This document shows positions 32,488 through 41,232 of a stretch of DNA of 64,000 bases, piece by piece. The DNA lies in contig NZ_JBFAHM010000009.1 in the NCBI RefSeq assembly GCF_040654195.1, forward strand, positions 344,120-408,119, read 5' to 3'. Source of the DNA: Hamadaea sp013361475 (GTDB lineage Bacteria > Actinomycetota > Actinomycetes > Mycobacteriales > Micromonosporaceae). The notes under the pieces were generated by a model that saw nothing but the letters and a program-made list of their open reading frames with translations, was not told the origin of the DNA and searched no databases. The position numbers were made by a program, and so were the translations under genes. Within the stretch, counting starts at the first letter, position 1. Each line of letters begins with the position of its first letter.

Positions 32488-35400
32488 TCACAACGTGGAG
32501 CACTGGCCGACCCGTGGACCGCTGACGGTATTCGCCACCCCGCTGTTCACCGGTGGCGGCTCGTTGCCCACGCATCGCAATATCCCGACGATCTGGTTGC
32601 CGGAGACCACGCTCGGATCGTCGCCGGTCCGGTTGCCGATCAGGCTGACCGGGCCGACCACCCGTACTCCGCTGACCAGGACCGGGCCGGTGGTGCCGGT
32701 GATCGAAAGCGGGCCCTCAATTTGGCTACGGCTCAACTCCACCACCGTGGCACCCGTTGCGGTCACCGGCCCGACGACGCTGGCCTCGAGCGCGTACAGC
32801 CCGGCGCCCTTCTCGACCGTCATCGGCCCGATCACCTTGGCGCCCTGAGCCAGACATGTCACCCCGGCGCTGACCGTCAGCGCGCCGCTGTGCTCGCCGC
32901 TGATCACCTGGGCGCAGGTCTGATCCGTGACCTCAAGCGTCACCGGCAGCGTCACCAGCCCGTTGTTCGGGTCATCGTTGCTGACGCAGAGTTGCGCCCG
33001 GTATATGCCTGCGGCCAGCCCGGTGCTGTCCAGGGAGACTGTCACCTCGCTGGACTTGCCAGCGCCGGTGCCGTCCGAGGCACGGTCCACCGACAGCCAC
33101 GGCACCTCGTCAGGTGTGACGCACGGTTGCAGATCCGGCAGCTGGACGTGGGTGATGAACCGAGCCGTCCCCTTGTTGTTCTTCACCGAGACCAGCTGGT
33201 TGGCCCGGTTGATCTCCTCGACGCCCCGCGAGCTGGTGACCAGGAAGTTGCCATTGCCGAGCTGGTAGACGCCCTGGTAACCGGTGCCCTTCGCAGGTGC
33301 GTAGGTGCCGATCAGTTTTCCGGTGGAGTCCATCTCGTATACCCCTGCGGGGCCGCCGCTACCGTAGTTCGCGGCGAGCACGTTGCCGTTGGGCAGCTCC
33401 ACCATCTGGCCGGGCCAGCTGATCCCGTTGACGAAGCGGGGGTTGGCTCGGGATCCGTCCTTGCTGAAGCTGTGGATGGCGTCGCTGTCGCTGGCTGAGA
33501 TCAACATGTCGTTCTCACGGAACAGGATGCCCCATGGACCCTTCATACCGTCGGCGCCGGGGGCGACGAAGGTGCCCAGGTACTTGCCGTCGGCATCGAA
33601 TTCGACCACCGACTGGGCGTTTGCCTGCGCGGCGACCGTCACCAGCACGGTGCCACGCGGAGACAGTGCAATACCCCGCGTGTTGGCCATGATCCTAGGG
33701 TCGTACGCCCCGGCGGACGGGGCGAAGACACGGCGGAAAGTGCCGTCCAGGCTGTACTCGGTGACCACTCCGTTTATCTGGTCGGACATGAGGAACCCGC
33801 TGCCGTCCGGTTTGGCCACGATATGGAACGGCGTGTACAAGGTGCTGGTCGGATCGAACGAGACGTGCGGGATGAACTGCGGGTCGATGAGGTTTCCCGT
33901 CTGCGGGTCGAACGCCATCACCCCGCGCGTACTGCTGCCCGAGTTGGGAATCAGCAGCAAACCGTTACGCAGGAGCCGGACCCGCTCGTCGTCTGGTCCC
34001 GCGTCCGGGTCGTCGACCCGCCAGTCCAGCACTCCGTAGCCGGTGTTGCGGACCGTGAAGCTCTGTTTGGTGACCAACCCGGCCGGCTGCCGAGAGGAGA
34101 GCGACTTCTGCGCCACCGCGATCCGCGGTACCGGTATGACGGTCAGCGTCAGCGAGATCCTCGTGTTCGGCTCGTCCTGGTCATTGCTGGCCAGACAGAG
34201 GTCAGCCCGGAACACGCCACCGTCATCCAGGCCGGTCGAATCGAGCGTGATCTCGACGCTCTGATCGGTGAACGGGGCCAGGTCGCCCTGTGCTGGGGTT
34301 ACTTTCGCCCAGGACGGCCAGGAGCAGCCGGCGCCCTCCCCCGTGGCCCGCCAGGTCAGCGGGGCGCCGCCGGCGTTGCTCACCTTGACGGTGTGGTTCT
34401 CGCTCTGCGCGACATCCATGCTGCTGCTCAGCGCGGCCCGATCCACGGTCAGATCCGGAACGGCGGGCAGCACGGCGACCGGGAAGTGGGCTGCGGCGAC
34501 CGCCGGCCCGTCCCCGCCGTGCCGGGCATCGGTCGTCAACTCGATCGAACCGAAGAGCCACTTGTCCCGGGGGGTGCCGGTGACGTCCAGGGCGATGGTC
34601 AGGGTCTGGCTGGCTCCGGGCGCCAAAGTGAACTGCGTCGGCGTGACGCTGATCCGTACCCCGGTAGGCGCCTTGGCTGCCACCTGCCAGGTCGCGGTCA
34701 CTCCGGCCACGCTGGACACCGTACGGGTGAAGGTGCAGACCTGGAGGCAGTGGTGCTCGACGACGGCCGGCAGATTCAGGGTCTGGGGATCGCCACCGCT
34801 CTCGGGGTCGGCCGCGATGAAGTTCGCGGCCGTCTCATCCAGCACCAGTCCGGCCCGGGCGGCCTGGTCCAGGTTGATCCGGCCGGAGCCGACGTCGAAC
34901 GGGTCGGCCGGGGTGACCCCGTCCTCCTTCCGTACGCCGTCCCGATCGGCGGTGACCGCCAGCGCGGAGCGGATCCGGGTCGGCGACCAGTCCGGGTGCA
35001 GGGCCGCCAGCAGCGCACCTGCCCCGGCCACGTGGGGCGAGGCCATGGATGTGCCCTGCATGAAGGCGTACTGGACCGGGTTGGTGGCCGTCGCCATCGT
35101 GGCGGCAAGGATGTTGCGACCAGGGGCGGCGAAGGTGGGGGCGAGCAGATCGAACTGGCTGGGTCCGCGGGAGCTGAAGTCGGAAACCAAGTCGGTCCAC
35201 GTCGGATTGCGTATCACTTCACTGCCGGTGCCCACGTGCACCTGGACCGGAGCGTTGATGGTCGTCAGGTGCTCACGAAGCCGTAGCCCGTCCGCCAGAG
35301 CGACCATCACCGCAGGGATCTTGCTGCCCTTCAGCTCGCCCATCGTGATGGGCGGGCCGGCGAACTGGTTGTGCACGATCACGCCGGTCGCGCCGGCGGC

Positions 35401-36834
35401 GGCGGCGTTGGCGACTTTGACGGAGAAGTTGCAGCCTCCGCGGGTGATCAGCGCGACCTTGGCACTGAATGCGCCGGCCGGGAAGGTCTCACAACCCAAC
35501 TCGTTGCCAGGCTCGGCGGTGCCCGAATACCGGAGTTCACCCTCGATGGGCGGGATCGGTGAGCCGTCGCCGATCACAGCGGGAATGCCGGTAAGCGACG
35601 GCGGCACCGGTCCCGGCGCGGTCACATCGAGCCGATGGGCGATGACCCGCTCTTGGTCTACCGAGGCTACGGAGGCGTTCCACGGCGCGGTCTTCGCCAC
35701 CGTCTCCGCGCCCGGTCCCTCGTTGCCCGCGGAGGCGGCGATGAAGATGCCGGCCGCGTACGCCTCGAGGAATGCCTGGTCGACGAGGTCGTTCCACGGG
35801 TTGTCCGACCCGGAGATCGAATAGTTGAGGACGTCGACGCCGTCGGCGATCGCCTGGTCCACGGCGGCGATCGACGCCGACGAGAGGCAGCCGATGCTCA
35901 GACAGACCTTGTAGGCGATGATGTTGGCTCGGGGCGCCACCCCGGAGACTGTGAGGGTGTGCGAGTCGGTGCCAACCTTGATGGTGGCCTGGTGCCTGTT
36001 GCCGGCGGCGGTCGAGGCGGTATGGCTGCCGTGGCCGTTGTCGTCGCGAGGGTCGGTACCCACAAACGACCAGGCGCCGATCAGCTTGTCGTTGCAGATC
36101 GCCCGGTAGTTCGGGTGGTTCGGAGCGCAGACGCCGACGTAGTTGCCCGTGCCCATGGGGTTGGTGTGCCGGTAGCCGTCACCGTCTACCGCGGCGAACG
36201 ACGGGTGGTCGGGGTTGATGCCGGTGTCGAGTACGCCGACGATGACGCCCTCACCGCGGGTAGCGACCTCGTCGGGAGTCCGGCCCTCCCAGACGGCCGG
36301 CGACTGGATCTGCGTATTGCTGGTGTCGGTGGTCAGCTTCAGAGTCTGGTCGGGTACGACCGCCGCGACCCCCGGCAGGTCGGCCAACCGAGCAGCCTCT
36401 TCCGCGCTGGCCTCGATCGCCAGTCCATTGACCACGTTCTGATACCTGTGGGCGACCCGCACGGACCGGCCCAGGCTCGCCGCGATCTCATCCACCACTG
36501 TGTCCTGCTGCCGAGCCAATTCCTTGAGATAGGAGGCGCTGGCGGTCGACCGGGTGTTGATCTTTTTACGGGAAGCCGCACCGGTCTTGCTGACGGCCGC
36601 CAGTGACGGCTTGTCCAGCCGCAACAGCCAAAGCCCGCTCTCGGGCTGCGACAACCGGGCGGGCGCCGGTGTGCCGGGTGTCTGCCGCCCGCCTGGCTGC
36701 GGCGTACGGGCAGGGGTCGCAGCTGCGGGCACGCTCAACGTGCTGAGCAGCAGCGTCCCCGCCGCCAGCGCCGCGACCACGCGGCCCGGCGCCTTCCAGG
36801 AAAGAAAGTTCCGACGAAATAGGGGTGGTGCCAC
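32488..36834 (-). CDS. Secreted multidomain subtilase (S8 peptidase)
   Basis: 1,448 aa from GTG 36834 (GAGGAG six bases upstream; an ATG at 36867 has no good site). Signal peptide, I9-type propeptide, then an S8 catalytic domain with Asp203 (GVLDTGINPDH), His268 (NGHGSHTAS) and Ser596 (GTSMASPHVAG), a PA domain inserted before the Ser (~395-500), Ig-like domains, a beta-propeller of NHL-like repeats (~960-1200) and a C-terminal stretch of V-x-G-P repeats that suggests a beta-helix. Catalytic triad complete; likely exported and self-processed. It stands alone between tRNA-Val and the VOC gene and is bounded by two related hairpins. Confidence 0.93.
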   Translation of the reverse strand: MAPPLFRRNFLSWKAPGRVVAALAAGTLLLSTLSVPAAATPARTPQPGGRQTPGTPAPARLSQPESGLWLLRLDKPSLAAVSKTGAASRKKINTRSTASASYLKELARQQDTVVDEIAASLGRSVRVAHRYQNVVNGLAIEASAEEAARLADLPGVAAVVPDQTLKLTTDTSNTQIQSPAVWEGRTPDEVATRGEGVIVGVLDTGINPDHPSFAAVDGDGYRHTNPMGTGNYVGVCAPNHPNYRAICNDKLIGAWSFVGTDPRDDNGHGSHTASTAAGNRHQATIKVGTDSHTLTVSGVAPRANIIAYKVCLSIGCLSSASIAAVDQAIADGVDVLNYSISGSDNPWNDLVDQAFLEAYAAGIFIAASAGNEGPGAETVAKTAPWNASVASVDQERVIAHRLDVTAPGPVPPSLTGIPAVIGDGSPIPPIEGELRYSGTAEPGNELGCETFPAGAFSAKVALITRGGCNFSVKVANAAAAGATGVIVHNQFAGPPITMGELKGSKIPAVMVALADGLRLREHLTTINAPVQVHVGTGSEVIRNPTWTDLVSDFSSRGPSQFDLLAPTFAAPGRNILAATMATATNPVQYAFMQGTSMASPHVAGAGALLAALHPDWSPTRIRSALAVTADRDGVRKEDGVTPADPFDVGSGRINLDQAARAGLVLDETAANFIAADPESGGDPQTLNLPAVVEHHCLQVCTFTRTVSSVAGVTATWQVAAKAPTGVRISVTPTQFTLAPGASQTLTIALDVTGTPRDKWLFGSIELTTDARHGGDGPAVAAAHFPVAVLPAVPDLTVDRAALSSSMDVAQSENHTVKVSNAGGAPLTWRATGEGAGCSWPSWAKVTPAQGDLAPFTDQSVEITLDSTGLDDGGVFRADLCLASNDQDEPNTRISLTLTVIPVPRIAVAQKSLSSRQPAGLVTKQSFTVRNTGYGVLDWRVDDPDAGPDDERVRLLRNGLLLIPNSGSSTRGVMAFDPQTGNLIDPQFIPHVSFDPTSTLYTPFHIVAKPDGSGFLMSDQINGVVTEYSLDGTFRRVFAPSAGAYDPRIMANTRGIALSPRGTVLVTVAAQANAQSVVEFDADGKYLGTFVAPGADGMKGPWGILFRENDMLISASDSDAIHSFSKDGSRANPRFVNGISWPGQMVELPNGNVLAANYGSGGPAGVYEMDSTGKLIGTYAPAKGTGYQGVYQLGNGNFLVTSSRGVEEINRANQLVSVKNNKGTARFITHVQLPDLQPCVTPDEVPWLSVDRASDGTGAGKSSEVTVSLDSTGLAAGIYRAQLCVSNDDPNNGLVTLPVTLEVTDQTCAQVISGEHSGALTVSAGVTCLAQGAKVIGPMTVEKGAGLYALEASVVGPVTATGATVVELSRSQIEGPLSITGTTGPVLVSGVRVVGPVSLIGNRTGDDPSVVSGNQIVGILRCVGNEPPPVNSGVANTVSGPRVGQCSTL

Positions 36835-37442
36835 CGTGAGCTCCTCACTATGCGGCGCAATACTCATGTCTCGCTGCTGTGGCGGAGCAGCGTGTGCTCC
36901 GTGGGGCGCGCTTGATCATGCAACCTAAAGTGCTCAGACAGGTTGGGGCAACGACTTGGGCGTCGTCGGTTGAACAGATCGGGCTCGTTGATCGGACCTT
37001 GTGGAGGTACGCGGACAGCTCCGGTGGAGGACGGACCCACAATGGACTGCCCAAGCACTGCCGCCGATGCAGCCGAACGGGGCGGAGACCTACCTCATCA
37101 GGATGGCTATTCTCCTTCGGCGCCCGATGGAGAGCCACGGTTGGCATGGTCGACAACCTGCCGTTGCCCGCACATTGGACTGTCGCCCAGATCACCCGCC
37201 ACCTTCACCGGGTGGTCCTGGCCGCACCCAGCTCAGAAGCCACCTGGAGGATCTTCCTCAGGTGGCTTCTTCGATATCGGGGGGCAAAGGCGATGCGCTT
37301 TACACGCCGGGCACCCACTCATCCGCACATCCGATGTTCGAAAGCGGCAGGGTCAGCGCCGTCGGATCAACTCAGCCGAATGCTCAGCCGCCTGGTCTGC
37401 TCCACCGCTGCCGTTGCTGCTGCCTCGATCAAGGGGTCCAAC
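36835..37442. other. Non-coding stretch between subtilase and VOC gene
   Basis: About 600 bases. Small open frames here have no family-like sequence or good start and I call none of them. Contains the leader of the subtilase gene and the hairpin at 37236-37269. No transposase or integrase remnant and no tRNA fold are visible. Confidence 0.6.
37236..37269. terminator. Second copy of the tRNA-proximal hairpin
   Basis: Outer stem GAAGCCACCT/AGGTGGCTTC with the same inner GAGGA-tct-TCCTC. Shares CAGCTCAGAAGCC, GAGGATCTTCCTC, GCTTC and GATAT with the copy at 32284, while the differing stem bases covary. Confidence 0.75.
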
Positions 37443-37862
37443 TCACGGACTCAGCCGACTTGGTATCGGCTGAACTTTTGGATCGCGTTGGGCGTGACCG
37501 GGGGTGAAGAAGTTGACCATGTTGCCGTCGGGGTCGCGGAACAGCAGGGCCCGGTTGCCCCACGGCATCGTCGTGGGCACGTTCACGAAGTCCTCCACGA
37601 CCTCCTTCAGGTCCTCGTACAGCGCGTCCACGTCGTCCACCAGGAACTCGATGATCGCGGTGTGGTTGTCGGCCGGACGGGCCGAACCCGGCGCGAACAG
37701 CGCGACCGTACGGGCGCTGCCGATGGCCAACGTACCGTGCGCGGTGCCCAGCTCGGCGAAATCCTCGCTGCCCCAGACCGCAGACACACCCATGACCTTC
37801 TCGTAAAAGCCGACGAGGCGGTTGATGTCATCGGTGATAACGCGGGTCGAGACGAAGTCCAT
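37443..37862 (-). CDS. VOC (glyoxalase/bleomycin-resistance) family protein
   Basis: 139 aa, one VOC unit pair: VSTRVITDDINRLVGFYEKVMG at the start and EFLVDDVDALYEDL...LLFRDPDGNMVNFF at the end, the standard beta-alpha-beta-beta-beta pattern. Substrate unknown. ATG 37862 has GGGAG upstream. Divergent from a WYL-type regulator 97 bases away, with an inverted repeat between them, so the regulator probably controls it; this VOC/YafY pairing is frequent in actinobacteria. Confidence 0.9.
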   Translation of the reverse strand: MDFVSTRVITDDINRLVGFYEKVMGVSAVWGSEDFAELGTAHGTLAIGSARTVALFAPGSARPADNHTAIIEFLVDDVDALYEDLKEVVEDFVNVPTTMPWGNRALLFRDPDGNMVNFFTPGHAQRDPKVQPIPSRLSP

Positions 37863-37914
37863 GGTGAGCGCTCCCTTATCGGTGGTTCGTACTGGTCGAC
37901 ATTCACGCTAGAAC

Positions 37915-37943
37915 GGATACTGGACAGAAACGGTCCGGTATCC
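37915..37943. promoter_or_regulatory. Candidate operator between VOC and WYL genes
   Basis: Imperfect inverted repeat GGATACTGGA-cagaaacgg-TCCGGTATCC (9 of 10 pairs). It lies in the 97-base divergent gap, closer to the WYL regulator, as expected for an autoregulatory site. Confidence 0.6.
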
Positions 37944-37959
37944 TCGATACGCTTCGGAT

Positions 37960-38928
37960 ATGGCGCGACCGACGGCCCAAGTCCTCACGCTGCTGGAACT
38001 CCTGCAGTCGGGCGGCATTCGCACGATGGCCGAACTCGCCGACCGCCTCGATGTCCAACCGCGCACTGTGCGGCGCTACGTGGACCATCTGATCGACCTG
38101 GGCGTGCCGGTCGAATCGTTGCGCGGCCGCTACGGCGGATATCGGCTCGCCGCCGGCTACCGTCTGCCGCCCCTCATGCTGAGCGACGACGAGGCCCTGG
38201 CCGTGCTGCTCGGCCTGGTTGCCGGACGGCGCGCCGGGTTGGCAACGGCGACGGGTACGGCGAGCGAGACGGCCGCCGCGAAGATCCGTCGGGTCCTGCC
38301 CTCCCGGGTCGCGGATCGGCTGGACGCCGTACTCCAGTCCCTCGCCTTCACGGCTGACCCCGGCGACGTCCCCGTGCCGCAGACTGGCGTCCTGCTCGCC
38401 ATCGCCGACGCGATCCGCCGCCACAGCCCGCTCTCCATCCAATACACCGCGGACCGCGGCCTGCGCAGCGTTCGCACCCTGCATCCGTACGGGCTGGTCA
38501 ATCACTCGGGCCGGTGGTACGTCACCGGGGTGGATCCGGAGATCGGTGAGGATCGGACCTTCCGGCTCGACCGCATCGCGGACGCGCGGACGGTGCCTGG
38601 CTCATTCGAGCCGCCCGCCGGCCTCGATCCCGTGGAGCGTGTTCTCACCTCGATGGCACGGGTGCCGTACCGACATGAGGTGATACTGCGCATTCAGGGG
38701 ACGCTGGAGCAGATCCGCAAGCGGTTACCGGCCAGCATCGCCGGGATCCGGGACGACGAGGAGGAGGGCTGGCAACGGGTGGAGATCCGAGCCGAGAGTC
38801 TCGACTGGCTGCCCGGGGTGCTGGCCGTGCTCGACCTGCCGTTCGTCATCGAGCGCCCGCAGGAGCTCCGCGACCGCGTCGTCGCCCTCGCCGATCGACT
38901 GTCGGCTTCGGGGCGCAAACTCCGGTAG
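37960..38928 (+). CDS. YafY-type WYL-domain transcriptional regulator
   Basis: 322 aa. N-terminal DeoR-like helix-turn-helix (TMAELADRLDVQPRTVRRYV, residues ~22-41), linker, and a WYL domain (LHPYGLVNHSGRWYVTGVDP, ~170-190), followed by the usual C-terminal extension. WYL domains are ligand- or nucleic-acid-sensing and these regulators often control a neighbouring VOC gene. Start ATG 37960. Ligand unknown. Confidence 0.9.
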   Translation: MARPTAQVLTLLELLQSGGIRTMAELADRLDVQPRTVRRYVDHLIDLGVPVESLRGRYGGYRLAAGYRLPPLMLSDDEALAVLLGLVAGRRAGLATATGTASETAAAKIRRVLPSRVADRLDAVLQSLAFTADPGDVPVPQTGVLLAIADAIRRHSPLSIQYTADRGLRSVRTLHPYGLVNHSGRWYVTGVDPEIGEDRTFRLDRIADARTVPGSFEPPAGLDPVERVLTSMARVPYRHEVILRIQGTLEQIRKRLPASIAGIRDDEEEGWQRVEIRAESLDWLPGVLAVLDLPFVIERPQELRDRVVALADRLSASGRKLR

Positions 38929-39001
38929 CTGCCCGCACGTGAGTAGCCGGCAACCCCATCGTCGCCGGCAGAGGTGACGCGACGGGGTCACTGTTCAGTG
39001 G

Positions 39002-40087
39002 CTATTTCAGCGGCTGCCAGCCGGCAGGGTCAGCGGGATGGGCCAGCAGAGCGACATCGGCGTACGCCGCCGTCGCGTCGCCATGATCGTCGGGGTACCA
39101 CACTGCGGAACGCGTATCGCTGGCGCCAAAGACGATGACGGCCGCTCCGTCCGCCGACCGCCACGCCGGGTGTCCGTTGACGGTTGTGTTGGGCTCCCCG
39201 TCGCGATCCTTGATCCGGCCCGACGGGTCGCCGGGGACGAACATGACATCCACGGAGAGGCTGATGGGGTCTAGGTTCTCCCCCGGCTTGACCACCGTCC
39301 CAGTCGGCACAAGTTGAACACTGGCGGACCATGCTTCGCCATGGAATCCAGGTGTGCTGTAGATCTGGGTGCTCGTACGGGTCACCGTCATGCCTGCCAG
39401 CTTGCCCGTGAGCGTGAACGGCATACGCACCGCCTGGTCCTTCGTCAGCGTCACCGACTCCGCGACTCGGCGGGCGACAGCCGCCGCTTGCGCCGGGGTG
39501 GCACCGGCACTGCCCGCATAGGACACCCGAGCCCAGGCATCCGGTGCGTATTGCCATCGGATCGCCGAGCAGGAGCCGAGTACCTGCGGGTCGGTGAGAC
39601 ACTCAGCAGCGCCGCCGTTGACCGGCTCGGTGGGCTTGGCCACGGCGGCGGGCGGCAGGCCGAGCGCCCCATCGTAGAAGTCGGAAATGGGCCGCTTCTT
39701 CGCCAGCACGGTCACGACGAGGCCGATGTCCGGACCGCCGTTGACGTAGGCAGAGTCATGGCCGCTGAAGGTCTGCTGCCATGGTGTGATGTCGGCGTGC
39801 TGACCGCCGAGACCAGCCGGAATCCAGCCGACGTTCAGCGTCCGGCTTAGCGGATCGAACCGCACCGGGGCCTCGGTGGTCGTGGACGAGATCGCGGCAA
39901 CGAGAACGGGGTTGGGTGCGCCACCGGCGACCGGGGGCACGGTCTGGTCCGGTCCGCTCCCCGTTTGCAAAGCCGTGAACAACCCGACGCCTTCGGCTAC
40001 GGTGACTGCCGCGAATCCAGCCACGGCTCGTTTCACGGCTCGGATACGCCGGCCCTTGGCGATCATCCCGATGCTCTTCGGCGCCAT
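39002..40087 (-). CDS. Membrane-anchored protein of unknown function
   Basis: 361 aa. Short basic N-terminus (IAKGRRIRAVKR), one hydrophobic segment (~residues 20-43), then a ~315-residue extracytoplasmic domain with two Cys (AECLTDPQVLGSC). The shape is like an anti-sigma factor or envelope protein, but no sigma factor gene adjoins it and I recognise no domain. No ribosome-binding site stands out before ATG 40087; an ATG a few codons later is possible. Base composition of 39-41 kb looks less GC-rich than the rest of the window. Confidence 0.65.
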   Translation of the reverse strand: MAPKSIGMIAKGRRIRAVKRAVAGFAAVTVAEGVGLFTALQTGSGPDQTVPPVAGGAPNPVLVAAISSTTTEAPVRFDPLSRTLNVGWIPAGLGGQHADITPWQQTFSGHDSAYVNGGPDIGLVVTVLAKKRPISDFYDGALGLPPAAVAKPTEPVNGGAAECLTDPQVLGSCSAIRWQYAPDAWARVSYAGSAGATPAQAAAVARRVAESVTLTKDQAVRMPFTLTGKLAGMTVTRTSTQIYSTPGFHGEAWSASVQLVPTGTVVKPGENLDPISLSVDVMFVPGDPSGRIKDRDGEPNTTVNGHPAWRSADGAAVIVFGASDTRSAVWYPDDHGDATAAYADVALLAHPADPAGWQPLK

Positions 40088-40373
40088 GCCGACCCGCCCG
40101 CGCCAACACCGCTCCTCTGCTCTGGTTCACCGGCGGGGCCAACTGGCCGGGCGTCACCGGTCCGTTCCTTGGAGTAGACGTTGCCCTGTCATGCCCCCGA
40201 AGACGTGCGACGGCTACATCAGGTTCTGTGAGATGACCGGCCGTTCATTGTCCGACCCCGCTGACGCCCGTGGCCCTATTCCTCAACCGTGCCGAGGTGG
40301 AAGACCTGGCCGCCCGATTTGCGCCGCGCTGGGGCACATGCCGAACCTCGGCGCCATCTGTCCTGCTACGCCG
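40088..40373. other. Non-coding gap of 286 bases
   Basis: Between two leftward genes; overlapping small open frames lack any supporting signal. Holds the promoter region of the gene ending at 39002. I see no structured element. Confidence 0.5.
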
Positions 40374-41165
40374 CTATGCCGTCTCGTCAGCTGACCGCTG
40401 CCGACCGATTGATCGACGTACCGACCCGATAAGTGACATGATCAGCAGGGTCCCGCCGATCAATGACAGCGCCCGCGTACCCGTCTCCACATACGGGCTC
40501 CACAATGCGGGTGGAGTGACGACCTGATCGGGTAGCCCGAGATACGAGTAGACCAGCTGCCCCGTCACGAGAACCGCGCTTGGCAGCAAGCAGAGGGCAC
40601 CAGCAACGAACGCACGGCTACGCCGCAGGCGGCGCCAGAGGATGATCCCTACGACCGCGCCAAGGGCGAACCCCGTCAACGATAGCGGCAGCACTGATTG
40701 CGGCTCTGCACGTTCGATCGTGACAAGTACCCTCTCGGGGTCTAGGACTTCCACGGCCACAGTCCGTCCGTTGCTGTGGCCCAGCATCGTCGCAGGATTG
40801 CCGGGGTCGGCCATCCAGTGGAACTGTGACGCAGCTACTTCAAGATCACGGACTTGCGCTAGCGCCTGCGGATGATGAACTTGCACGCTGACGTAGCCGG
40901 AATCCAAGTCGTCCGTACCGAGTAGCGCCGACATGAGGAGGCCGTCCGCTTCAGAGTTGGGCTCAAAGAACGTCTCGTCACGCCGCTCGATGACATCGAT
41001 GCGACCACCCGGAAGGATCTCGTCGTGCGCCATTCTCGTCGCAGACTCGTTTGACGGAAGGCTGGGGCAGCCGCGCCACCCCAGCCAAGCCCCGGCCCCT
41101 GCAGCCGGAGCGGCGAGCGCTATGGCCGCCGCCAGGCAGAAGACAGAGGTCCATGCTCGCCTCAA
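40374..41165 (-). CDS. Membrane protein of unknown function
   Basis: 263 aa from TTG 41165 with GAGGACGG close upstream. N-terminal signal-anchor (~8-30), an extracytoplasmic region of ~120 residues, then three hydrophobic segments (~160-176, 185-205 and 230-248) and a basic tail. No family recognised. It is followed by the gene at 39002-40087, also an envelope protein of unknown role; they may form an operon, though 286 bases separate them. Confidence 0.6.
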   Translation of the reverse strand: MRRAWTSVFCLAAAIALAAPAAGAGAWLGWRGCPSLPSNESATRMAHDEILPGGRIDVIERRDETFFEPNSEADGLLMSALLGTDDLDSGYVSVQVHHPQALAQVRDLEVAASQFHWMADPGNPATMLGHSNGRTVAVEVLDPERVLVTIERAEPQSVLPLSLTGFALGAVVGIILWRRLRRSRAFVAGALCLLPSAVLVTGQLVYSYLGLPDQVVTPPALWSPYVETGTRALSLIGGTLLIMSLIGSVRRSIGRQRSADETA

Positions 41166-41232
41166 TTTCCGTCCTCAGGATGTAGATGGTCGCCCGGGCT
41201 CGTCCGCAATGATGATGATGCACTCACTCCCT

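Noticed and set aside
37150..37270. A second tRNA before the hairpin at 37236
   Set aside because: No acceptor stem, anticodon loop or TTCGA-type T loop can be folded in that sequence.
32267..37442. Integrated mobile element at tRNA-Val
   Set aside because: No integrase, transposase or copy of the tRNA 3' end was found; only the paired hairpins support it, so it stays a hypothesis in the findings.
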